Positions 25,003-32,798 of a DNA stretch of 64,000 nucleotides are shown here, piece after piece. Under the pieces are notes generated by a model that did no database searches, was not told the origin of the DNA, and saw nothing but the letters and a program-made list of their open reading frames with translations. Each line of letters opens with the position of its first letter. Within the stretch, counting starts at the first letter, position 1. A program made the position numbers and the translations under genes. This DNA comes from Palsa-295 sp963781105 (GTDB lineage Bacteria > Acidobacteriota > Terriglobia > Acidiferrales > UBA7541), in contig CAWAED010000010.1 of NCBI GenBank assembly GCA_963781105.1, positions 62,001-126,000 on the forward strand. Direction: 5' to 3'.

Positions 25003-25629
25003 ATGATTGGATCGCTCCGCGGCAAGCTGATTGAAAAGCGCCCAAACCTGGTGCTGCTGGAAGTCGGCGGCGTCGGTTATCAGGTGGTCATTCCGCTTTC
25101 TACTTACACCAGCCTTGGCGCTCTGCACATCGAAACCACGCTGCTGATTCACACCCACGTGCGCGAAGATCAATTGGCGCTCTTTGGCTTTCTCACGGCG
25201 CGCGAAAAACAGTGCTTCGAGCTGCTGATTTCCGCCTCCGGCGTTGGCCCTTCGCTCGCTCTGAAAATTCTTTCCGGCATGGGTCTCGATGAGTTAATAC
25301 CTGCGATCCGCAAAGGCGATCTCGCGCAGCTCGTGCGCATTCCCGGAGTCGGCCGCAAGACCGCTGAGCGCATCGTCCTCGAATTGCGCGATAGACTGGC
25401 TGCTGTGGACGTGCCCGAAGCCGGGAAGCCCACGACATGTTCGCAGCTCGAAGCGGATGTCGCGTCCGCGCTGGTGAATCTGGGCTACGATGAACGCGCC
25501 GTGGAAAGCGCCATGGCTAAATCGCGCGGCACGGTAGGCAATGACTTTGAGTCGCTACTGAAGGCGTCGCTGCAGGTGCTCGGCAGCGCAGCCATGCAAA
25601 AATCATCGCGCGCGGCGCACGGCGAATGA
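25003..25629 (+). CDS. ruvA: Holliday junction branch migration protein RuvA
   Basis: RuvA binds four-way DNA junctions as a tetramer and loads the RuvB motor. This 208-residue protein has the N-terminal OB-fold (MIGSLRGKLIEKRPNLVLLEVGGVGYQV), the helix-hairpin-helix region (FELLISASGVGPSLALKILSGM and LVRIPGVGRKTAERIVLELRDRL) and a C-terminal helical domain that contacts RuvB. It overlaps ruvB by four bases (ATGA). No ruvC is adjacent. The start ATG is directly downstream of a strong promoter. Confidence 0.97.
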   Translation: MIGSLRGKLIEKRPNLVLLEVGGVGYQVVIPLSTYTSLGALHIETTLLIHTHVREDQLALFGFLTAREKQCFELLISASGVGPSLALKILSGMGLDELIPAIRKGDLAQLVRIPGVGRKTAERIVLELRDRLAAVDVPEAGKPTTCSQLEADVASALVNLGYDERAVESAMAKSRGTVGNDFESLLKASLQVLGSAAMQKSSRAAHGE

Positions 25630-26759
25630 CGCCCGCGCCGGGCTCGCGCGATAGCTCAGCCGCCGCAGCTGCGGCCGCCCGTGAAGACGGCCACGCAGCC
25701 GCCGAAAAGGAAAATCAGGTGCCGGGGAAAATGACCGACCCACATAACCGCATCATTTCAGGCAAAGCCCTCGATGACGACGCGCGTATCGAAGCCAGCA
25801 TCCGTCCCACGAAATTATCCGATTACATCGGCCAGAATCGCGTGAAGGAAAATCTGCAGATCGCTGTGGAAGCAGCCCGCACGCGCGGCGAAGCGCTCGA
25901 TCACGTGCTGCTCTATGGCCCTCCGGGCCTCGGCAAAACCACGCTCGCGCAAATCTTGGCGCATGAGATGGGCTCGGCGATCAAAGTCAGCTCCGGCCCA
26001 TTGCTGGAAAAGAAAGGCGACCTCACCGCGGTGCTCACGTCCCTCGAAAAAAGCGATTTTTTCTTTCTCGATGAAATCCATCGCTTGCAGCCCTCTATGG
26101 AGGAAATTCTCTATCCCGCGATGGAGGATTTTCGCGTGGATTTGATCATCGGCCAGGGTCCTGGCGCGCGCGTGCATCCCTACCAATTGAATCGCTTCAC
26201 TCTGATCGGGGCCACCACCCGCGCCGGACTGATCATGGCGCCCCTGCGCTCGCGTTTCGGCATCGTGCATCGCCTGGATTTTTACTCGCCCGAAGACTTG
26301 CTCCGCATTGTGCAGCGCTCCGCGAAAATTCTCGGCATCACCATGGACGAATCCGGCGCCGCCGAAATCGCACGCCGCAGCCGCGGCACCCCGCGCGTGG
26401 CAAACCGTTTGCTGCGACGTGTCCGCGATTTCGCCGAAGTCCGCGCCAAGGGTCACATTGATCTCGGAGTGGCCCGCGACGCTCTCGCCATGCTAGGCGT
26501 GGACGAACACGGCCTCGACGAAGTGGACCGCAACCTGCTCCTCACGATTATTCAGAAATATTCCGGTGGCCCGGTAGGTTTGAATACGCTAGCCGCTTCA
26601 CTAAGCGAAGAAGAAGATGCCATCGAAGAGATTTACGAACCCTACCTAATGCAGCTAGGCCTGCTAGACCGCACCCAGCGCGGCCGCGTAGCCACAGCCC
26701 TGGCCTACAAACACTTCGGCATGGACGAACCCCGCCGCCAGCCGGGCCTCTTCAGTTAG
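25626..26759 (+). CDS. ruvB: Holliday junction branch migration ATPase RuvB
   Basis: RuvB is the hexameric AAA+ motor for branch migration. The Walker A GPPGLGKTT lies at residues 98-106, Walker B as DEIHR at 149-153, and sensor and winged-helix parts follow (GATTRAGLI, then the C-terminal KYSGGPVGLNTLAASLSEE). From the ATG at 25626, which overlaps the ruvA stop, the protein has 377 residues, about 35 more than usual; the extra N-terminus is Ala-rich. An alternative ATG at 25731 (residue 36, MTDPHNRIISG) would give the usual length. Neither start has a convincing ribosome site. Confidence 0.96.
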   Translation: MTPAPGSRDSSAAAAAAAREDGHAAAEKENQVPGKMTDPHNRIISGKALDDDARIEASIRPTKLSDYIGQNRVKENLQIAVEAARTRGEALDHVLLYGPPGLGKTTLAQILAHEMGSAIKVSSGPLLEKKGDLTAVLTSLEKSDFFFLDEIHRLQPSMEEILYPAMEDFRVDLIIGQGPGARVHPYQLNRFTLIGATTRAGLIMAPLRSRFGIVHRLDFYSPEDLLRIVQRSAKILGITMDESGAAEIARRSRGTPRVANRLLRRVRDFAEVRAKGHIDLGVARDALAMLGVDEHGLDEVDRNLLLTIIQKYSGGPVGLNTLAASLSEEEDAIEEIYEPYLMQLGLLDRTQRGRVATALAYKHFGMDEPRRQPGLFS

Positions 26760-26776
26760 AAAGCCTCGGGGCGCCA

Positions 26777-27259
26777 ATGAAAGACATCTACCTCTCACTC
26801 GGATCGAACATTGGTGACCGCGCCCTGAGCATTTCGCGTGCGATTGACTCGCTGCCCGTGCACGGCGTGCACGTCGTGCAGCAGTCGTCGCCGTACGAAA
26901 CCGAGCCGGTCGAATTGCGCGACCAGGAATGGTTTCTGAATGGAGTGGTGGAAGTCGAAACGAAACTGACGCCGCAGCGGCTCATGCAAGCGCTGCTGGA
27001 TATCGAGCGCTCGATGGGTCGACTGCGCCTCACGCCTAAAGGCCCGCGCATTATTGATATGGACATCTTGCTGTTCGGCTCGACGATCGTGCACGAGCGC
27101 GGTCTCGAGATTCCTCATCCCCGCATGGCCGAGCGCCGTTTCGTTCTGGTGCCGTTTGCCGAGATCGCCGCCGGCGCGATCCATCCGGTGCTCAAGAAAA
27201 CAATCGCCGAGCTGCTCGACGAAACGCCCGACCGCAGCGAAGTGCGCCTGTATCGGTAG
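26777..27259 (+). CDS. folK: 2-amino-4-hydroxy-6-hydroxymethyldihydropteridine pyrophosphokinase
   Basis: HPPK transfers pyrophosphate from ATP to hydroxymethyldihydropterin in folate synthesis. The 160-residue protein has the N-terminal LSLGSNIGDR, SSPYETEPV, and the signature GPRIIDMDILLFG, with Mg-binding Asp94 and Asp96. It follows ruvB by 17 bases and may be in the same transcript, although the pathways are unrelated. No folB or folP gene is nearby. Confidence 0.95.
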   Translation: MKDIYLSLGSNIGDRALSISRAIDSLPVHGVHVVQQSSPYETEPVELRDQEWFLNGVVEVETKLTPQRLMQALLDIERSMGRLRLTPKGPRIIDMDILLFGSTIVHERGLEIPHPRMAERRFVLVPFAEIAAGAIHPVLKKTIAELLDETPDRSEVRLYR

Positions 27260-27348
27260 CGCGGCCGCGCTTCAAATCCATACCGCCGCAGGCAGGGATC
27301 TGTTTTCGCCCTCGGCCTAAGAAAAATTTAAGCGTTGTCGGCAAACTC

Positions 27349-28536
27349 TTAAGAAGTGCGCAAGACCTTCAGCCAGTGCAAAGTCAGCGACCGCGGCGAC
27401 AGCGCCTCTATTTCAATTTCCGCCACGCGGCCCTCGCTACGTTCGCGCCAGCGATAGACGCCCGGCTCGGTCTCCTCGCGCGTATGCCCAACTAGCGGCT
27501 GCAAAAAATCCTGTGCGTCCGTGAGCGAAACCTTTTCCTGCGCCGCCGGGCGCGTCAGCGCTTCCACCGCGTAGCTGCGCAACAGCTTCGGCCAATACGC
27601 GTCGAAAAGTTCCGACGACGCAAAAATGTCGCTCCAAGCCACCTCGCCGCCGTACGCCACAATCACGCCGACCACATGTTCGCCCTGAAGCCCGGATGTC
27701 GCGCGCTCAAAACGCTTCTGCATTTCCTGCGCAAAATATTCCACCGACGGTCCCACCTCTGCGGATTGATAAATGTTCCGGTAACCTTCGGTAGGAGCGG
27801 CCGAAGCCATAACCCCCGAAAGCTCCCGCGACGCGATACGTGGAGGCGCAACCGCCAGATTTGAAGCCATGTCCTTCCGCTCTCTGGCGGCTGCCACGTC
27901 GCCGCGAACCGCTGCCCACACCTGACTCTGATCCTGCTCGACAGCGGCTTCTTCCCGCACCGTGGGATGCACCATAGTCCTCGCGGCAGAGAATTTGGCG
28001 CTACCGTTCGTCCAGCGGCTGTGCTCCACGCAAAACACACTCAGCGGCAGCGGTTTCGCGCCAATAGGAATAATGCGATCCTTACCGATGATGCGATCTT
28101 GCTTGCCTCCGGACACCACTTCGCCCGCGAGCAGCAACAGCGGCCGCTTGCCGCGATTGATCAGCACCAGCTGGTTTACTTGCGCGCCGCTGGAATAATT
28201 CGGAACCGGCTCCGCATCCCCATTGCGCGACCGGCGCATGCCTTCTCCTTGCTCGGTCACGACCGCGTCGCCGGAAGCGAGCGCCGCGTCCAGCGTTTCG
28301 AACGCATCCGTATCAGCGTCCTGAGTGGAGAGCACCGGAAACACAGTGAGCGTTTCATACGTCACCGGCTGGCCCACGCGCCAGTCAGGCGCTATTAGTT
28401 TGCCAGGTCCGGCGATGGGGGAACCCCCGGCTTCGACAACTGCCTTTGGAGTGGCATAAACCCAAAACAAAATCGCGGCCAACATAATCGTCGAGCCCAA
28501 GCCAATAATCCACATCAACTTCTGACTCGCCAGCAT
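27349..28536 (-). CDS. Membrane-anchored ARPP-1 (DUF6569-like) domain protein
   Basis: This 395-residue protein has one N-terminal membrane segment (about residues 7-25, WIIGLGSTIMLAAILFWVY) and then an ARPP-1-type domain: TYETLTVFPVLS, AALASGDAVVTEQGEG, VNQLVLINRGKRPLLLLAGEVVSGGKQDRIIGKD and FCVEHSRW. That domain is known from proteins linked to ADP-ribose/phosphatase and rhodanese contexts, but its activity is not established. The remaining part to the C-terminus is not recognised. The ATG at 28534-28536 follows GAGGAGA. It converges on folK and has no terminator that I can see between them. Confidence 0.72.
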   Translation of the reverse strand: MLASQKLMWIIGLGSTIMLAAILFWVYATPKAVVEAGGSPIAGPGKLIAPDWRVGQPVTYETLTVFPVLSTQDADTDAFETLDAALASGDAVVTEQGEGMRRSRNGDAEPVPNYSSGAQVNQLVLINRGKRPLLLLAGEVVSGGKQDRIIGKDRIIPIGAKPLPLSVFCVEHSRWTNGSAKFSAARTMVHPTVREEAAVEQDQSQVWAAVRGDVAAARERKDMASNLAVAPPRIASRELSGVMASAAPTEGYRNIYQSAEVGPSVEYFAQEMQKRFERATSGLQGEHVVGVIVAYGGEVAWSDIFASSELFDAYWPKLLRSYAVEALTRPAAQEKVSLTDAQDFLQPLVGHTREETEPGVYRWRERSEGRVAEIEIEALSPRSLTLHWLKVLRTS

Positions 28537-28683
28537 GGCGTTCTCCTCGTTCGCTCGCGCCGGCAACACATTTTCCGCGCGGCTTCAAACTGAGAACGCG
28601 CACACACCAGTTCCTTGCAGCATTCTTGAAGGGGAATACGAACTCGACGGCGGAGTCACTCGTTCAAGCAATAACAGGGAAGC

Positions 28684-29316
28684 TCAAAGGTGCTCGCGAT
28701 CCTTAATCTGCTTTTCGCGCTTCTTCTTTTCCTCTTCCTCGGTGCGCTCCCACTCCAAAAGCTCTTCCTCGGACATCTGGTAATCATCGCGGGAGGCGAA
28801 CATCGAGTTGCGCCGGCTGCTGCGCGCGGTCCGAACCCCGCGCTGCTTCTTCGCTCCGGACGAAAAATCGCGCATGCTGCGGATGGGATCGGCCAGCGCT
28901 CCGGCTTCCACCAGGAGCTCACCCACTTTTTCCAGGAAGTCGTGCAAATGGTATGGCTTAAGCAGGTAGGGAAGCCCCTCCCGCTCAAGAACCGGCTGCG
29001 CCTGCTTCGCTGCCAGCATTGGCACCAGAAAGAGAACGCGAATGCCCTTCGGACGCGCTTGATCGATTTCCGCGCCTTCCGGGGCATCTGCGGCGCCCTG
29101 CGCCAGGTCTTTCAGCGTGTAGAAGAGTGGGCCGCGCACGTCGGTCATTGCTACGTTCACAATCACCAGATTCCACTCGCCGCTCGCCAATTCCAGCATC
29201 GCCGCCGAAGCGAGCGGAACGATGCGCACGCGCCAACCCTCTGAATCGAGGACGTTTTTCAGCGCGCGCTGACTGACGATGTCGTCGTCAACGATTAAAA
29301 TGCCAATTTGGGCCAA
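28684..29316 (-). CDS. Receiver-like protein with Asn in place of the phospho-acceptor Asp
   Basis: This 210-residue protein opens with a receiver fold: IGILIVDDDIVSQRALKNVL, with acidic residues Asp10-Asp12, and later LLKPYHLHDFLEKVGELL with the conserved Lys-Pro. At the end of strand 3 the sequence is LVIVNVAMTDVRG, so the usual phospho-acceptor Asp is Asn54. The tail from about residue 160 is highly charged (EEELLEWERTEEEEKKK). I start it at the TTG at 29314-29316, with GGGAG upstream; a much longer frame to 29778 overlaps the promoter and start of the divergent radical SAM gene and is unlikely. It is probably a phosphorylation-independent pseudo-receiver; the output is unknown. Confidence 0.72.
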   Translation of the reverse strand: MAQIGILIVDDDIVSQRALKNVLDSEGWRVRIVPLASAAMLELASGEWNLVIVNVAMTDVRGPLFYTLKDLAQGAADAPEGAEIDQARPKGIRVLFLVPMLAAKQAQPVLEREGLPYLLKPYHLHDFLEKVGELLVEAGALADPIRSMRDFSSGAKKQRGVRTARSSRRNSMFASRDDYQMSEEELLEWERTEEEEKKKREKQIKDREHL

Positions 29317-29431
29317 TGCTGCTCCCGCCAGAGGTCGCCAGGGCTTTCCCAGCGAGTATATCGGCTGCATCCAACCCTGGCATCCGGCCATCCGCACTGT
29401 TTCCAGAGCGCCAGCTGCCCGCTTGTACAGG

Positions 29432-29479
29432 CGAAACAAAAGCGAAAAATAATCATTGACATGACGAAACAAAAGCGAA
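29432..29479. repeat. Two 15-bp direct repeats in the radical SAM promoter
   Basis: CGAAACAAAAGCGAA occurs at 29432-29446 and again at 29465-29479. Each copy is itself a pair of (G/A)CGAA units 11 bases apart, and the copies are 33 bases (three turns) apart, so the sequence is phased at 11 bases. The second copy occupies the spacer between the -35 and -10, the first sits just upstream of the -35. This looks like an operator. Confidence 0.6.
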
Positions 29480-29485
29480 TATAGT
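29456..29485 (+). promoter_or_regulatory. Promoter of the radical SAM gene
   Basis: A perfect TTGACA (29456-29461), 18 bases, TATAGT (29480-29485). The expected start of transcription is near 29492, with GAGG and the ATG at 29510 just after. Confidence 0.65.
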
Positions 29486-29509
29486 CTCTCCCGTGCGGCG
29501 AGGCAATCA

Positions 29510-30655
29510 ATGGCCACTTTCCCCATTCTTCGTGCGACCCCAGCGACGCTTGAGCGTCCCCGGAACCGTGCGAAGCAGACCAGTCTCACCCTTTTCCCCA
29601 CAGCCGCTCGCCACGGCACCTGTGAGTCCCCGTGCGAAGCTTCCGCGCCCCCTCCGGCGCCAAGCCGGAGTACGAAGCCCGCTACGGAACTGGTCGGCAT
29701 TGCACGCCTCGCCGCTTCCTCCCCTCGCGCCGAAGCCAAACGCGGGACAGAGTATTTCCTTCTGCCTGTTCGTTCCATACTGAACCATTGCGATTCTGAA
29801 CGTGTCCCGTTCCGCTGGACGGTGAACCCTTATCGCGGCTGCGAATTCGGCTGTCACTATTGCTACGCGCGCTACACCCACGAATTTATGGAACTCGACG
29901 GCAACGAGTTCGAATCGAAGATTTACGTGAAGAAGGACGCTGGCCCGCTCGCCCAGCGGGACCTCGGCACGGAAAAGATCTGGGGCGAACACATCGCCAT
30001 CGGCACCGCTACTGATCCGTATCAGCCGGCCGAACGCGAATTCGGCGCCACGCGCGCTATCCTCGAGAAAATGGCCGAGCGCGAGGGTCTGAATCTTTCG
30101 ATCACCACGAAATCGAATCAAGTCCTGCGCGACATTGACTTACTGAAGCGCGTTGCCGAACGCTCCGCGCTGGTCGTGAATCTCAGCGTAACCACCGTCC
30201 GCGTACGGCTCGCGCGCTTGCTCGAACCTCGTGCGCCCCGGCCGGATCTGCGTCTGGAAGCCGTGCGTGCGCTGAACGAAGCCGGAATCGCTGCCGGAGT
30301 GCTGGCGATGCCTGTAATTCCGGGCATAACCGACCGGCCTGAGGATCTCGACGCGCTAGCACGCGCGGCACGCGACGCTCGCGCGCAATGGTTCGCCGGC
30401 AATGTGCTTTTTCTCACACCGACGTCGCTCAAACATTTTCTGCCGTTCCTCGACGCGAAATTCCCGAAGCTCTCGCGCCAATACCGCGAATGGTACGGCC
30501 GCCACGGAAACGCGCCGGCCTCGTACAAGAAGGAACTCTCGGCGCGCGTGGAGCAGTTGCGCGCCAAGTACGGACTCGGTTCCCGTCCCGACCGCTCCGT
30601 GAATCGGTCGTGGCGTTCGCCGCAATTGCAACTTTCGCTTGCGAATGGAGAATAG
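29510..30655 (+). CDS. Radical SAM protein of the Rv2578c/PA0069 type
   Basis: This 381-residue protein carries the radical SAM iron-sulfur motif CEFGCHYCYAR with Cys111, Cys115 and Cys118, set in NPYRGCEFGCHYCYARYTHEF. Downstream come GTATDPYQPAERE, TKSNQVLRDIDLL and MPVIPGITDRPEDLDA, all typical of the spore-photoproduct-lyase-like Rv2578c/PA0069 branch. The function of that branch is unproven; some members are near DNA repair genes. The N-terminal 75 residues are low complexity and basic. The start ATG follows GAGG. The strong promoter with direct repeats suggests regulated expression. The VOC gene begins two bases after its stop. Confidence 0.88.
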   Translation: MATFPILRATPATLERPRNRAKQTSLTLFPTAARHGTCESPCEASAPPPAPSRSTKPATELVGIARLAASSPRAEAKRGTEYFLLPVRSILNHCDSERVPFRWTVNPYRGCEFGCHYCYARYTHEFMELDGNEFESKIYVKKDAGPLAQRDLGTEKIWGEHIAIGTATDPYQPAEREFGATRAILEKMAEREGLNLSITTKSNQVLRDIDLLKRVAERSALVVNLSVTTVRVRLARLLEPRAPRPDLRLEAVRALNEAGIAAGVLAMPVIPGITDRPEDLDALARAARDARAQWFAGNVLFLTPTSLKHFLPFLDAKFPKLSRQYREWYGRHGNAPASYKKELSARVEQLRAKYGLGSRPDRSVNRSWRSPQLQLSLANGE

Positions 30656-30657
30656 CG

Positions 30658-31281
30658 ATGCCCCGCATGACGAACGCAGGTTCAAAAAGCCGCCGGCGCA
30701 AGAAGACCGCATCGCACGCCGTCGAATCGGTGCCGGTAATTCCAGAAACGAAGCCCACGCGGGGCATGAAGATAAAACACGTCTCCGCGCTCACCATGTT
30801 TCTCGCGGCGTTATGTTTGCTTGCGTATCTCGCGGGACGCGTGGATACTTCCGCCGCAACGGCCCCGCCGGCCGCCGCAGTGAATGATGCGAAGGAGCAC
30901 CCCATGTTTCTGGGTTTGCGCACAGTGAAATACGAAGTGCAGGATGTAGCGAAGGCCAAAGAGTGGTACACAAAAGCGTTGGGCATTCCGCCGTATTTCG
31001 ACGAGCCCGCGTACTACGTGGGATATAACGTCGGTGGCTACGATCTCGGCCTGGTTCCAGCAAAGGACGCGGCCACAAAACGCGCTCCGGCCGGTGTCGC
31101 CTATTGGGGAGTCGAAGATGCCCACGCCGCGTACAAGCGCCTGCTAGATCTAGGCGCCACTCCAGTTGAAGAAATTCAAGACGTAGGCGGTGGGATGCTA
31201 GCCGGCGAAGTGCGCGATCCCTTCGGCAACGTAATCGGGATCATCTACAACCCGCAATTCAAACCCGGCGAAGCGAAATAA
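30658..31281 (+). CDS. Membrane-anchored VOC (glyoxalase/dioxygenase fold) protein
   Basis: This 207-residue protein has a basic N-terminus of about 36 residues, one membrane segment or signal sequence (about 41-62, LTMFLAALCLLAYLAG) and then one VOC domain: RTVKYEVQDVAKAKEWYTKALGIPPYFDEP, YVGYNVGGYDLGLVPA, and GEVRDPFGNVIGIIYNP near the end. It begins two bases after the radical SAM stop with GGAG upstream, so the two are coexpressed; an internal ATG at 30766 would give a shorter, more classical signal peptide. Whether the domain binds metal or a substrate cannot be told. Tethering of a VOC domain outside the cytoplasm is unusual. Confidence 0.78.
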   Translation: MPRMTNAGSKSRRRKKTASHAVESVPVIPETKPTRGMKIKHVSALTMFLAALCLLAYLAGRVDTSAATAPPAAAVNDAKEHPMFLGLRTVKYEVQDVAKAKEWYTKALGIPPYFDEPAYYVGYNVGGYDLGLVPAKDAATKRAPAGVAYWGVEDAHAAYKRLLDLGATPVEEIQDVGGGMLAGEVRDPFGNVIGIIYNPQFKPGEAK

Positions 31282-31307
31282 CAGGCAACATCGCCCATCG
31301 AGGGTAG

Positions 31308-31327
31308 GGGCACGGCATGCCGTGCCC
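31308..31327. repeat. Perfect 20-bp palindrome
   Basis: GGGCACGGCATGCCGTGCCC is self-complementary over all 20 bases and lies between two convergent genes. No T-run follows, so it is not a standard terminator; it looks like a REP-type element. Confidence 0.6.
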
Positions 31328-31380
31328 GCCTTACATCGTGCCGCGGTCGCGCATAGAGGGATTGCGCCGCCGGTTCGGCG

Positions 31381-32022
31381 TCACGGTACAATAATCCGCG
31401 GCGTTTCTTTGGCGGCTTCCGCGGGAAGAGGGAATCGCGCGCGAAAGAAACCAAGAAAAGCGCGCGAACGCGGCCTCCCGCTCGTCTCCTGTTTGCCCAC
31501 ACGCAACAAAAACACCAGCAAATTCAAAATGTCCGAGTCACGCAGCGACGGTACGCCGCCGCGCTCTGCTTGCTCCTTCGCCACTTTTTGCAGGAATTCC
31601 GCAATCGCGCCGTACAAAGCATGCGCCACCGGCAAATCCGGCGGCCTCTCGTAATAAATCCCGGTTCCTAGGGTGCGATACGTCTCCGCCAAAGCTTCCA
31701 GCGCTGCGAGCGCCGCTGCATCGTTCAAATCCCTGTTCTGCTCTTGAAAACTCAGAATCGTCGCCGCGAGGCCGCTGACCACGGGCCACCGCTCGTAGAT
31801 AAATTCCACTTGGAATTCGATCTTAGGGTAGGGAAGCTCGTCCCGCGAAATCGGCTGGCGGTGTTCCACCTCGTAACGATGCGCGGTAACCAAGTACGAA
31901 CAATCTTGCGGACAATCAATCGTCACTTCGCGTTCGCGTCCGCAGCATACCGCGCAAATCTTTTCACCCTTTGCAGGACAAAATCGCTTCGGCGGCCGCT
32001 TCTCGCAGATCGGGCAACTCAT
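31381..32022 (-). CDS. Conserved protein with Cys-rich zinc-binding N-terminus
   Basis: This 213-residue protein has eight Cys in its first 41 residues (3, 6, 15, 23, 26, 27, 37 and 41; CPIC, CAVCC and CPQDC motifs), which look like one or two zinc sites. The rest is mostly helical, with IEFQVEFIYERWPVVSGLAATILSFQEQNRDLNDAAALAALEAL and a leucine-rich LNLLVFLLRV near the end. There is no signal peptide or membrane segment. I do not recognise a named family. It precedes the cytidylate-kinase-like gene on the minus strand, but a gap of 110 bases separates it from that gene's stop. Confidence 0.7.
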   Translation of the reverse strand: MSCPICEKRPPKRFCPAKGEKICAVCCGREREVTIDCPQDCSYLVTAHRYEVEHRQPISRDELPYPKIEFQVEFIYERWPVVSGLAATILSFQEQNRDLNDAAALAALEALAETYRTLGTGIYYERPPDLPVAHALYGAIAEFLQKVAKEQAERGGVPSLRDSDILNLLVFLLRVGKQETSGRPRSRAFLGFFRARFPLPAEAAKETPRIIVP

Positions 32023-32132
32023 TCACTCTCCCTAATGGAGTTTGTATCCCATGAGGCCGAAGGAATCAGAGTAAGGAAAGAGCCAGTCTGCAGCAAGTTA
32101 GGCAAACCCGGAAGTCATGAAGCAGCGCCGCA

Positions 32133-32780
32133 CTACGCGGTGGCTCGCCGTTGCGCCTGATACTTTTCGAGCGCTTCGATATTTCGCAGGATGGTATCAA
32201 TCACGAATTCGTCGCCGAATTTCGAATTGATCATCAGGTTGTAGAGCGGCCGGTGCGGCCACTCCGCGCCAAAATAATGGCGAATGAAGTCGGCGCGTTC
32301 CCGGTCCACGTCGTTTACCAGTTGTGCTGCTTCCTTCTCTGACTTGCCGATGGACCGAAGGCGCCGGACTTTCTCCTCGACCGGCGCGTAGATGAATACA
32401 TGAAACGCATCCGGGTGATTGCGGAGAATGTACGGTGAGCCGCGCCCCACGATGACAGAATTGCCGCGTGACGCCACGTCCTGTATTACGCGGTGCAGCA
32501 TTTCCACCATGCAGTCGGTATCGAACGCGCGGGAGTCGCCGATCGCCAGAGCCCGCTCGTAGCTGCCACGCGCGTACACCTTAAACAGGCGATACAGGAA
32601 CGGGTCTACGCGCTCGTCGCAACGTCTCGCCGCGAGCGCATCCACATTTGCGACCCTGGCGATTTCGGCGGTGAGTTCTTCGTCCCAGAGTTTCCAGCCC
32701 AGGCGTGCAGCGAGCGACTTCGCGATCAGCGTGCCGCCGCTGCCATACTCGCGTTCGAGGGTGATGATCTTGACCGGCAC
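32133..32780 (-). CDS. Cytidylate-kinase-like family protein
   Basis: This 215-residue P-loop protein resembles the cytidylate kinase-like (AAA_33-type) group: ITLEREYGSGGTLIAKSLAARLGWKLWDEEL at the N-terminus, SVIVGRGSPYILRNHPDAFHVFIYAP in the middle, and a DRERADFIRHYFG lid-like segment. It lacks the length and several motifs of true Cmk (about 225 residues), so the phosphate acceptor is uncertain. It starts 18 bases after the MFS transporter stop and may be the last gene of the tetR-efflux operon. Confidence 0.8.
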   Translation of the reverse strand: MPVKIITLEREYGSGGTLIAKSLAARLGWKLWDEELTAEIARVANVDALAARRCDERVDPFLYRLFKVYARGSYERALAIGDSRAFDTDCMVEMLHRVIQDVASRGNSVIVGRGSPYILRNHPDAFHVFIYAPVEEKVRRLRSIGKSEKEAAQLVNDVDRERADFIRHYFGAEWPHRPLYNLMINSKFGDEFVIDTILRNIEALEKYQAQRRATA

Positions 32781-32798
32781 GGCCTAACCCCAATGGCC

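Noticed and set aside
29317..29778. Upstream extension of the receiver-like gene
   Set aside because: It would cross the divergent promoter and start of the radical SAM gene; the TTG at 29316 has GGGAG and begins at the fold.
30388..31281. Upstream extension of the VOC gene to 30388
   Set aside because: It overlaps the radical SAM gene in another frame; the ATG at 30658 has a ribosome site right after that gene's stop.
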